A DNA stretch of 64,000 nt, taken from Blautia glucerasea. GTDB lineage: Bacteria > Bacillota > Clostridia > Lachnospirales > Lachnospiraceae. Positions 32,887-40,617 of the stretch are shown here, piece after piece (the stretch's first letter is position 1; every line of letters begins with the position of its first letter). The stretch covers positions 19,918-83,917 of the forward strand of contig NZ_JAJBMO010000017.1 in NCBI RefSeq assembly GCF_020537505.1, given 5' to 3'. The notes under the pieces were generated by a model. It was not told the origin of the DNA. It ran no database searches and saw only the letters and a program-made list of their open reading frames with translations. Position numbers and translations under genes: made by a program.

Positions 32887-32984
32887 ACATACAGAACAAA
32901 GGAAGAGAGAAAAAGAAATCTTCCAGTTTCATTGAGAATGTTAATTAAACACGTAAGTGTTCACAATATAAGGAGGAATGGATT

Positions 32985-33419
32985 ATGTTAATGCCTAGTA
33001 TTTTTGGAGAAGATTTATTTGATGATTGGATGAGATTACCTGTAGAAAGAGAGACGAACAGAGGTTACAGAACCACAGAACTGATGAAGACAGATATTAA
33101 GGATGTGGATGGCAGCTACGAGCTGAGCATGGACCTTCCGGGATTTCATAAAGAAGATGTGAAGATTCAGCTGAAGGATGGTTACCTGAACATCCAGGCT
33201 TCCAGAACTGAGAATAAAGATGAGAAGGACAATCATGGTAAATATGTCCACAGAGAACGTTACACCGGACAGTGCTCCAGAAGCTTCTATGTAGGAAAAG
33301 AGTTGGAGCATGAGGACATTCATGCGAAATATGATAACGGTGTTCTGGTTGTTACCTTCCCGAAGGAAGCGAAAAAGAAAGTGCCAGAAGAGAAGAAGTT
33401 TATTTCTATTGAAGGTTGA
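32985..33419 (+). CDS. hsp20: Hsp20 small heat-shock protein
   Basis: This 144-residue chaperone has an alpha-crystallin domain at about residues 38-138, with DLPGFHKEDVKIQLKDGYLNI and the C-terminal GVLVVTFPKE strand. It binds unfolding proteins without ATP. AGGAGG precedes the ATG, and the promoter overlaps a CIRCE element, so expression is heat-induced through HrcA. The gene is monocistronic, ended by the hairpins at 33470 and 33606. Confidence 0.95.
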   Translation: MLMPSIFGEDLFDDWMRLPVERETNRGYRTTELMKTDIKDVDGSYELSMDLPGFHKEDVKIQLKDGYLNIQASRTENKDEKDNHGKYVHRERYTGQCSRSFYVGKELEHEDIHAKYDNGVLVVTFPKEAKKKVPEEKKFISIEG

Positions 33420-33469
33420 TTTTGGTAAAATAGATTTTTGGACTGATATAGACTGACATAAAATATGTG

Positions 33470-33634
33470 CGCCAGCCGTGAAATAGAAGCGGCGGCTGGC
33501 GTAAATAATTACTGAATACTGTGAACAGCTTCTTTCATATAGATTGTGTTTCATTTAAAGACGATTTTCTAATTTACATAGATTTTGTTTCATACCCCCT
33601 CATTTCCTGCCGGCTACCCACCGGCAGGTTTTTT
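33470..33634 (+). terminator. Two hairpins in the hsp20-exonuclease gap
   Basis: CGCCAGCCG/CGGCTGGCG (33470-33478, 33493-33501) is a strong stem without a T run. CCTGCCGG/CCGGCAGG (33606-33613, 33621-33628) is followed by six T and is a good terminator. The rest of the 33420-33759 gap has no gene; near its end 33722-33734 carries the 13-mer GTGAACAGTAACA that also ends the repeat at 23966. Confidence 0.8.
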
Positions 33635-33759
33635 CTTATGTCTTTACATCATTTCACCTGTCTGTTATACTTGTCTGGAATTATTGCTGACTGTAAAAAA
33701 CAAAATGTTGTTGCAAGCGTTGTGAACAGTAACAATGTTTTAAGAGAAGGAATTTACCC

Positions 33760-34710
33760 ATGAATTACATTGTATTTGACTTGGAATGGAACCAGAGCCC
33801 AGGGGGAAAAAGGTGGTCCAACAGCCGTCTGCCTTTTGAGATCATAGAAATCGGCGCCGTAAAACTGAATGAAAAGAAAGAAATTGTGGACAGCTTTCAG
33901 CGTCTGGTCAAGCCCCAGGTGTATAACTGGATCCATGACAGTATCCATGAAGTAATTCATATGAATTATAAAGATCTGCAGAACGGAACCCCTTTTCCAC
34001 AGGCAGTTACAGAGTTTCTGGATTGGTGTGGAGAAGAATATATTTTCTTCACCTGGGGAAATCAGGATGTGATGGAACTGCAACGGAATATGAAATACTA
34101 TGGCGAGCTTTCCAGGATCGAAGGTCCGGTAACCTATTATGATGTGCAGAAATTATTTGCCATCCGCTACGAGGAAAACGACGAGCGCCGTTCCCTGGAA
34201 TTTGCCACAGATAAAATGGGCGTAGAGAAGAAAATGGACTTTCACCGTGCTCTGGGAGATGCTTATTACACCGCATGTATTCTCCAGAAAATAGAAGACG
34301 AGTATATTTTTCCTAACTCATCCCTGGATGTATACCAGAACCCTAAGAGTAAGCGGGAAGAGATCCACGTATCCTACCCGGCTTACGATAAATATGTGTC
34401 CCGTGAATTTTATTCCCGGGAAAAAGCCATGAAGGACCGTGAAGTAACCAGCACAAAATGCCCATTGTGCCATAACCCGGCTAAGCGCAAGATCCGCTGG
34501 TTTATGAATAATTCCAAGGTTTACTACAGCGTGTCCCTTTGCCAGGAACATGGCTTTGTCCTTGGCAAGATCCGGATCCGCCGGACAGAAGACAACATGT
34601 ACTATGTAATCAAGAAACTGACTAACGTAACCGACGAAGAAGCCGACGAGATCCGCCAGAAACGTGATGCCCACAGGGCAAAGAAAAGGATGAAAAAGGA
34701 AGAGTCATAG
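33760..34710 (+). CDS. DEDDh 3'-5' exonuclease-like protein
   Basis: This 316-residue protein starts with the DnaQ/KapD-like exonuclease fold. Exo I is D7-x-E9 in FDLEWN, Exo II lies around FFTWGNQDVMEL, and Exo III is FHRALGDAYYTACI, with the His-x(4)-Asp of the DEDDh class. A C-terminal extension (about residues 230-316) contains CPLCHN and a lysine/arginine-rich tail and may bind nucleic acid. Such proteins trim RNA or DNA ends. AGAGAAGG lies upstream of the ATG. No partner gene is adjacent. Confidence 0.85.
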   Translation: MNYIVFDLEWNQSPGGKRWSNSRLPFEIIEIGAVKLNEKKEIVDSFQRLVKPQVYNWIHDSIHEVIHMNYKDLQNGTPFPQAVTEFLDWCGEEYIFFTWGNQDVMELQRNMKYYGELSRIEGPVTYYDVQKLFAIRYEENDERRSLEFATDKMGVEKKMDFHRALGDAYYTACILQKIEDEYIFPNSSLDVYQNPKSKREEIHVSYPAYDKYVSREFYSREKAMKDREVTSTKCPLCHNPAKRKIRWFMNNSKVYYSVSLCQEHGFVLGKIRIRRTEDNMYYVIKKLTNVTDEEADEIRQKRDAHRAKKRMKKEES

Positions 34711-34752
34711 AGCTATGGTTTACAGGCTTTATGGCTTTTTACTTTTAGAGAT

Positions 34753-35007
34753 GTGTTGCGCCATAATAGAAAAAGGGTATACTCATACTATCAACCCGAA
34801 AGGGGAAATGCCGCTACTTTTATTAACCGCTATTCAAGAAAAGAATTTTTTAATCATTTACTTAGTTATAATTACACAGAAGCGTCTGCTGAACAGGTGA
34901 AAAAATTAAAGAAAAGCAAAGAAATAAAAGAAATGTCATGTTATCCGGATGATAATTCGATTAAAATGATTGACGGAATTCTGGTGGTGAAACTTCAGGA
35001 TAAATAG
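34753..35007 (+). CDS. Small hypothetical protein
   Basis: An 84-codon frame from a GTG encodes a basic protein (start LRHNRKRVYSYYQPERGN, end KMIDGILVVKLQDK). I do not recognise it. There is no clear ribosome binding site and the exonuclease stop is only 40 bases before it, so it may be the tail of a decayed gene. Confidence 0.35.
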   Translation: MLRHNRKRVYSYYQPERGNAATFINRYSRKEFFNHLLSYNYTEASAEQVKKLKKSKEIKEMSCYPDDNSIKMIDGILVVKLQDK

Positions 35008-35031
35008 AGGAAACATATTGGTGCTTAAATT

Positions 35032-35107
35032 AAAAGGACTACCGTTGTATCAGTTTTGAAAATTAAGAGAAAAATTTTCAAAAGCTGCTTCAAACGATAG
35101 TCCTTTT
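35032..35107. terminator. Bidirectional branched hairpin
   Basis: AAAAGGACT and AGTCCTTTT (35032-35040, 35099-35107) enclose an inner stem TTTTGAAAATT/AATTTTCAAAA. It lies between convergent genes and carries T-rich ends on both strands. Confidence 0.7.
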
Positions 35108-35163
35108 GCACTCCCTGTTTGTCACGGATGCAGGAAAATGGATTTAAAATTGGTTACATATTT

Positions 35164-36432
35164 TTATAAAGCTGGTATTGTCAGCAGATTCGTCAGAATC
35201 GACCGCTCATACTGCATTCCCCATCCAACCATCTGCCCGTTAAAGTAATATTTGCTCTTTAATCTTAATGGTCCAACCGCATTGGAAAGGATTGCCTGTT
35301 TTTTAGTAAGAGTGCTAAGGTCAGTGCCAGTGGGGACAGTTACATATACATTCTTGGTATAGTAGAATGGATAGGTATTTCCGCAATTGTTCAGCAGGTA
35401 CTGTTCGCTTGGAAGATTTTTCTTCGGAACAGGATTCTTGCTGACTTTGACCTTCTGGACTTCGAAATTGTCAAAACCGTAATCTAGAAGGCTCTTGGTA
35501 TCTGCCCATGCACCGTTTACGGAATTCAGGACAACGGCAACCAGCGTCATATTCCCACGTTTGGCGTAGGTGATCAAGGTAGCACCGGCGGCATCTGTGT
35601 AGCCTGTTTTTCCACCAAGGACACCATCGTAGGCGTAATCCCTGCCTGCCATCATCTTGTGATGGTTCAGGAGGTAACGGGTTTCGTTGAAAATATTAGT
35701 CGGCGGAATATTATACAGGTCTGTGGTGAAAAATTTCCTGCAAAGAGGATTCTGCCATGCTGCCTTGGCAATCTTTGCCATATCGCTTGCCGTGGTAACG
35801 TGAGTCGGATCAGGAAGACCGTTTGGATTATTAAAATGGGTATTTTTACATCCAAGCTGTGCGGCTCTGGTGTTCATCAGCTCTACAAATTTCTTTACAG
35901 AACCGGAAACCTCTTCGCCAATGCCAAGTGCCATTTCGTTGGCAGATTCCAGCATTAGTGCCATCAGACACTGCTCCACAGTGAAAACCTCCCCGGCGTC
36001 ACCGTAAATGGTGGAGCTTCCAGCTTCAATTCCGTAAGCTGCCTGCTGGGAAAGGGTGAGCTGTGCGTTTATATCCAGATTCTCACAGCCGAGAAGACAA
36101 GTGAGAAGTTTGGTAATGCTGGCTGGGTAAAGCTGGGTGTCGGCATTCTTGGAATACAGGACCGCTTCTGTATTTAAATCCATAAGAACTGCAGCCTGTG
36201 CCTCGATCTTAGGACCCACCGGCCAGCCCTGGATGGAATCCGTGTCAGCTTCCTGTGCGTAATATTCGGTATGCGGATCCGGAGTAGGAGTAGGGGAACT
36301 GGCTGCTGTATCATTTGCAGGAGTATCGGTGGCCTCTGCCCAGACTGCACCAGTCTGCCCCAGAAGCATTCCCGCTGCCAGAACTCCGCAGAAAATCCGC
36401 TTTATTTTCATATGAAGTTTTTTTCTGCTCAT
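35164..36432 (-). CDS. D-alanyl-D-alanine carboxypeptidase (PBP5 family)
   Basis: This 422-residue exported penicillin-binding protein removes the terminal D-Ala from peptidoglycan stem peptides. A signal peptide (about residues 9-32, IKRIFCGVLAAGMLLGQTGAVWA) is followed by a Thr/Pro-rich linker (about 36-55). The catalytic motifs are S105-x-x-K108 (YPASITKLL), SAN in ESANEMALG and KTG in LGGKTGYTDAAGAT. A C-terminal beta domain follows. AAAGGA lies 6 bases before the ATG. It is monocistronic, with a hairpin-rich upstream region. Confidence 0.95.
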   Translation of the reverse strand: MSRKKLHMKIKRIFCGVLAAGMLLGQTGAVWAEATDTPANDTAASSPTPTPDPHTEYYAQEADTDSIQGWPVGPKIEAQAAVLMDLNTEAVLYSKNADTQLYPASITKLLTCLLGCENLDINAQLTLSQQAAYGIEAGSSTIYGDAGEVFTVEQCLMALMLESANEMALGIGEEVSGSVKKFVELMNTRAAQLGCKNTHFNNPNGLPDPTHVTTASDMAKIAKAAWQNPLCRKFFTTDLYNIPPTNIFNETRYLLNHHKMMAGRDYAYDGVLGGKTGYTDAAGATLITYAKRGNMTLVAVVLNSVNGAWADTKSLLDYGFDNFEVQKVKVSKNPVPKKNLPSEQYLLNNCGNTYPFYYTKNVYVTVPTGTDLSTLTKKQAILSNAVGPLRLKSKYYFNGQMVGWGMQYERSILTNLLTIPAL

Positions 36433-36506
36433 ATAAAATCCTTTCTTAAATAAATGCTAGTAAAACTGTTTAAAATCGCATGTGGAACTGTGAATTCCTC
36501 ATAAAG

Positions 36507-36578
36507 TATTGTTTTCGTAGCGCAACACTTCAATATGAGTGCATATAGACCATAAACTCTGCGTGTTGCTACGCAATA
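36507..36578. repeat. Long imperfect hairpin upstream of the carboxypeptidase gene
   Basis: TATTG and CGTAG-CG-CAACAC on the left pair with GTGTTG, CTACG and CAATA on the right, leaving two bulges and an inner GAGT/ACTC stem. It lies 75-145 bases upstream of the minus-strand gene and could be part of its 5' leader or a repeat element. The rest of 36433-36730 shows nothing definite. Confidence 0.5.
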
Positions 36579-36730
36579 TTTTGTGTTATGCCCTAAGATA
36601 TTACTTGATTATACCACTTTTCCCTCCCTAAAACTATTAAAAGAGTGTGAATTGTTCCCATCACCCCGTAAAATAGACAAATCCAGCAATATTTTCCCCT
36701 GTTCTCTCCATTTTTTCAGCGGAAAAACAC

Positions 36731-36760
36731 TTGACATATAGAAATTATGCCCCTTATAAT
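36731..36760 (+). promoter_or_regulatory. Promoter of the ileS leader
   Basis: TTGACA (36731-36736) and TATAAT (36755-36760) match the sigma-A consensus completely with an 18-base spacer. It lies just upstream of the T-box leader. Confidence 0.9.
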
Positions 36761-36774
36761 AGACAAGAAAACAT

Positions 36775-37125
36775 CATAGGTAAAGACTGCGATGGAGACA
36801 GTAAGCTGATTTTGAACGTTTAAGGTCACGAGGGGCGAGAGCCAGGGATCTTTTCAGCGAGACGGGGACGGTGCAAGCCCGCCGCAAGTAGACTCAGCCG
36901 AAGATCACTCCGGAGTTTTATCTCTGAATTCCGCTAAAAATATATTTGTGTTTTACCGATGCAGGAATGAACATAGCATATATTCGGAGCTTTCAAGTAA
37001 GAGATAACGGAATTCCCCCGTTATAGGGAGCATGTATCGGTCGCGGCAGCGGGCCTGTACATTGTAACAGGTGGTATAACGAGTGCTGACAGCCTTCGTC
37101 CTTTTGCAGGGATGGAGGCTTTTCT
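36775..37125 (+). promoter_or_regulatory. T-box leader controlling ileS (Ile specifier ATC)
   Basis: The leader starts with a stem I containing an AGTA-type motif, followed by the GGTGCAAGCCC apical loop region. In the specifier loop, GAAG precedes ATC (36904-36906), an isoleucine codon, followed by ACTCCGGAG. The T-box core is GTAACAGGTGGTATAACGAG (37064-37083), with TGGTA to pair with the tRNA acceptor end. The terminator is GCCTTCGTCC/GGATGGAGGC (37092-37119) followed by TTTT. Uncharged tRNA-Ile should prevent termination and raise ileS expression. Confidence 0.92.
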
Positions 37126-37249
37126 TATATAAGGAAACTCCTCTGGCGTTTTGACTGCGTACTCTGGAAGTCCAATACAGCATCGGCTTTCATCTAACAA
37201 GTTGTCCGCCAGTGCAGACAGCAACAATTAATTTAAGGAGGAAAAAACT

Positions 37250-40200
37250 TTGTACCAGAAAGTAGACACGAATCTCAATTTCGTAGATCGCGAGAAAAAA
37301 GTAGAAGAATTCTGGAAAGAAAACCATATTTTTGAAAAAAGTATGGAAAATCGTAAAGAAGGTCCGACTTACACATTCTACGACGGACCGCCAACTGCAA
37401 ACGGCAAGCCACACATCGGCCATGTACTTACCCGTGTTATCAAGGATATGATTCCGAGATACCGCGCAATGAAAGGCTACATGGTACCTCGTAAAGCCGG
37501 ATGGGATACCCATGGTCTTCCGGTAGAGCTTGAGGTAGAGAAGAAGCTTGGTCTGGACGGAAAAGAGCAGATCGAGGAATACGGTATGGAGCCATTTATC
37601 CAGCAGTGTAAGGAGAGCGTCTGGAAATACAAAGGAATGTGGGAGGATTTCTCCTCAACAGTTGGTTTCTGGGCTGATATGGAGCATCCATACGTAACCT
37701 ACGAGGATAACTACATTGAGTCCGAGTGGTGGGCACTGAAAGAAATCTGGGACAAAGGCCTCTTATACAAAGGCTTCAAGATCGTTCCTTACTGCCCGCG
37801 CTGCGGAACCCCGCTTTCATCCCAGGAGGTTTCCCAGGGCTATAAATTAGTAAAAGAGCGCTCTGCGATCGCACGTTTCAAGGTAATCGGCGAGGACGCA
37901 TACTTCCTGGCATGGACCACCACACCGTGGACTCTTCCATCCAACGTTGCACTCTGTGTAAACCCAGATGAGACCTACTGCAAAGTAAAAGCTGCAGACG
38001 GATATACCTATTATATGGCAGAAGCCCTTCTGGACAAAGTACTTGGCAAGCTGGCAAAAGATGACGAGCCAGCTTACGAAGTTCTGGAAACCTACAAGGG
38101 TAAAGATCTGGAATACAAAGCATACGAGCCTCTTTTCAAATGCACAGGCGACTATGTGGCAACGAAAGGCAAAAAAGCCCACTATGTAGTATGCGATACC
38201 TACGTAACCATGAGCGATGGTACTGGTATCGTTCATATCGCCCCTGCATTCGGTGAAGACGACAGCCGTGTAGGCCGTGAGTATGACCTTCCATTTGTAC
38301 AGTTTGTAGATGGAAAAGGAAACCTGACTGCTGAGACACCATATGCCGGTGTATTTGTTAAGAAGGCAGACCCGATGGTCCTTACCGATCTTGACAAAGA
38401 AGGCAAGCTGTTCGACGCTCCGAAATTTGAGCATGATTACCCACACTGCTGGCGCTGTGATACACCGCTGATCTACTATGCAAGAGAATCCTGGTTTATC
38501 AAGATGACAGCTGTTAAGGACGATCTGATCCGCAACAACAACACCATCAACTGGATCCCGGAGAGCATTGGTAAGGGACGTTTCGGCGACTGGCTTGAGA
38601 ACGTTCAGGACTGGGGAATCAGCCGTAACCGTTACTGGGGAACTCCACTGAACATCTGGGAGTGCAGCTGCGGTCATATGGAATCTGTTGGAAGTCGCCA
38701 GGATCTCTATGAGAAAACAGGTGATGAGCGTGCTAAGACCGTAGAGCTTCATCGTCCATACATTGATGAGCTCACCATGAAATGCCCGGAGTGCGGCGGC
38801 ACTATGCACCGTGTACCAGAGGTTATCGACTGCTGGTTCGATTCTGGAGCAATGCCATTTGCACAGCACCATTATCCATTTGAGAACCAGGAGCTGTTCA
38901 AACAGCAGTTCCCTGCAAACTTTATTTCCGAGGCTGTTGACCAGACAAGAGGATGGTTCTATTCCCTTCTTGCTGAGTCCACTCTTCTTTTCAACCAGGC
39001 TCCATATAAGAACGTTATCGTTCTTGGCCACGTACAGGATGAGAATGGCCAGAAGATGAGTAAGTCCAAAGGAAATGCCGTTGATCCGTTTGACGCACTT
39101 CAGACCTACGGTGCAGACGCGATCCGCTGGTACTTCTACATCAACAGTGCTCCATGGCTGCCGAACCGTTTCCATGGCAAGGCTGTTCAGGAAGGACAGC
39201 GTAAATTTATGGGTACTCTTTGGAATACCTATGCATTCTTTGTACTTTATGCAAATATCGATGGCTTTGACGCCACAAAATATACACTTGACTATGACAA
39301 GCTTCCAGTTATGGACAAATGGCTTCTTAGCAAGCTGAATACACTTGTTAAAACCGTTGACGAAGATCTGAATGACTACAAGATCCCGGAGACTGCAAGA
39401 GCACTTCAGGGCTTTGTGGACGAGATGAGTAACTGGTATGTAAGACGCTGCCGTGAGCGTTTCTGGGCAAAGGGAATGGAGCAGGATAAGATCAATGCTT
39501 ACATGACTCTTTACACAGCATTAGTAACTGTTGCTAAGGCAGCAGCTCCGATGATCCCGTTCATGACAGAGGATATCTACCAGAACCTTGTAAGATCTCT
39601 GGACAAAACAGCTCCTGAGAGTATCCATCTCTGCGACTTCCCGGAAGTAAAAGAAGAGTGGATCAACAAAGATCTGGAAGACAGCATGGAAGAAGTTCTG
39701 GAGGTTGTTGTTCTTGGACGTGCATGCCGTAACACAGCAAACATCAAGAACCGTCAGCCGATCGGAACCATGTATGTAAAAGCTGCCAAGAAGATGGATA
39801 AATATTTCACAGACATTATCGCAGATGAGCTGAATGTAAAAGAAGTGAAATTTGCAGATGACGTGGAATCCTTCATCTCCTACAGCTTCAAACCACAGCT
39901 TCGTACAGTTGGACCGAAATATGGCAAACTTCTTGGCGGAATCCGCACTGCACTTGCAGAAATCAACGGAAGCCAGGCTATGAACGAGCTGAAGACAAAC
40001 GGCGTACTTGTACTTGATATTGATGGAAACAAGGTAGAGCTGGCAGAGGAAGACCTGCTGATCGAGACTGCACAGACAGAGGGCTATGTAACAGAGACAG
40101 AGGGTGAGACCGCTGTTGTCCTGGATACCAACCTGACACCTGAGCTGATCGAGGAGGGCTTTGTCCGCGAGATCATCAGCAAGATCCAGACTATGCGTAA

Positions 40201-40402
40201 AGAGGCCGGCTTCGAGGTTATGGACAAGATCCGCGTTTCCGTGAAAGACAACGAGAAGATTGTTGAGACCATGAAGGCTAATGAGGCTGAGATCAAATCT
40301 GAGGTTCTGGCCGAGAAAGTTGTTTATGGCGAGACTGATGGTTATGTAAAAGAGTGGAATATTAATAAAGAGCATGTAACTCTTGGTGTTACAAAACTGT
40401 AA
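37250..40402 (+). CDS. ileS: Isoleucyl-tRNA synthetase, type 2
   Basis: This 1050-residue enzyme charges tRNA-Ile. It has the class I HIGH motif at 55-58 (PHIGH) and KMSKS at 602-606, an editing domain in between, and an anticodon-binding C-terminal half. The start FVDREKKVEEFWKENHIF and the overall length fit the eukaryote-like IleRS2 branch, which is known for low sensitivity to mupirocin. The start is a TTG at 37250, 8 bases after AAGGAGG, with the conserved N-terminus immediately downstream. It is regulated by the T-box leader. Confidence 0.97.
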   Translation: MYQKVDTNLNFVDREKKVEEFWKENHIFEKSMENRKEGPTYTFYDGPPTANGKPHIGHVLTRVIKDMIPRYRAMKGYMVPRKAGWDTHGLPVELEVEKKLGLDGKEQIEEYGMEPFIQQCKESVWKYKGMWEDFSSTVGFWADMEHPYVTYEDNYIESEWWALKEIWDKGLLYKGFKIVPYCPRCGTPLSSQEVSQGYKLVKERSAIARFKVIGEDAYFLAWTTTPWTLPSNVALCVNPDETYCKVKAADGYTYYMAEALLDKVLGKLAKDDEPAYEVLETYKGKDLEYKAYEPLFKCTGDYVATKGKKAHYVVCDTYVTMSDGTGIVHIAPAFGEDDSRVGREYDLPFVQFVDGKGNLTAETPYAGVFVKKADPMVLTDLDKEGKLFDAPKFEHDYPHCWRCDTPLIYYARESWFIKMTAVKDDLIRNNNTINWIPESIGKGRFGDWLENVQDWGISRNRYWGTPLNIWECSCGHMESVGSRQDLYEKTGDERAKTVELHRPYIDELTMKCPECGGTMHRVPEVIDCWFDSGAMPFAQHHYPFENQELFKQQFPANFISEAVDQTRGWFYSLLAESTLLFNQAPYKNVIVLGHVQDENGQKMSKSKGNAVDPFDALQTYGADAIRWYFYINSAPWLPNRFHGKAVQEGQRKFMGTLWNTYAFFVLYANIDGFDATKYTLDYDKLPVMDKWLLSKLNTLVKTVDEDLNDYKIPETARALQGFVDEMSNWYVRRCRERFWAKGMEQDKINAYMTLYTALVTVAKAAAPMIPFMTEDIYQNLVRSLDKTAPESIHLCDFPEVKEEWINKDLEDSMEEVLEVVVLGRACRNTANIKNRQPIGTMYVKAAKKMDKYFTDIIADELNVKEVKFADDVESFISYSFKPQLRTVGPKYGKLLGGIRTALAEINGSQAMNELKTNGVLVLDIDGNKVELAEEDLLIETAQTEGYVTETEGETAVVLDTNLTPELIEEGFVREIISKIQTMRKEAGFEVMDKIRVSVKDNEKIVETMKANEAEIKSEVLAEKVVYGETDGYVKEWNINKEHVTLGVTKL

Positions 40403-40497
40403 AGCAAAGAGCTGCAGCCCTTGATTTAACAATATTTTCACTTTTGTTTCGATGTTTTGAGACATTTTTGCTATATACTTAAGAAGATATTACGGCG

Positions 40498-40524
40498 AAA
40501 GGTTCTGGAATTTCAGAACCTTTT
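40498..40524 (+). terminator. Terminator after ileS
   Basis: AAAGGTTCTG (40498-40507) pairs perfectly with CAGAACCTTT (40514-40523) and ends in a T run. Confidence 0.8.
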
Positions 40525-40617
40525 GTCCGGTATATCAGATAAACCATGTTACTGTTCACTACATTTGCCAGGATATTTCTGGTAAGTGTTAATGAAACAT
40601 ACAACAGGAGGGACAAA

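Noticed and set aside
33521-33763. An 80-codon frame between hsp20 and the exonuclease
   Set aside because: It reads through a terminator hairpin, lacks a ribosome binding site and has no recognisable sequence.
37847-39175. A 442-codon frame on the minus strand inside ileS
   Set aside because: It lies wholly antisense to ileS, has no family motif and no ribosome binding site; it reflects the codon bias of ileS.
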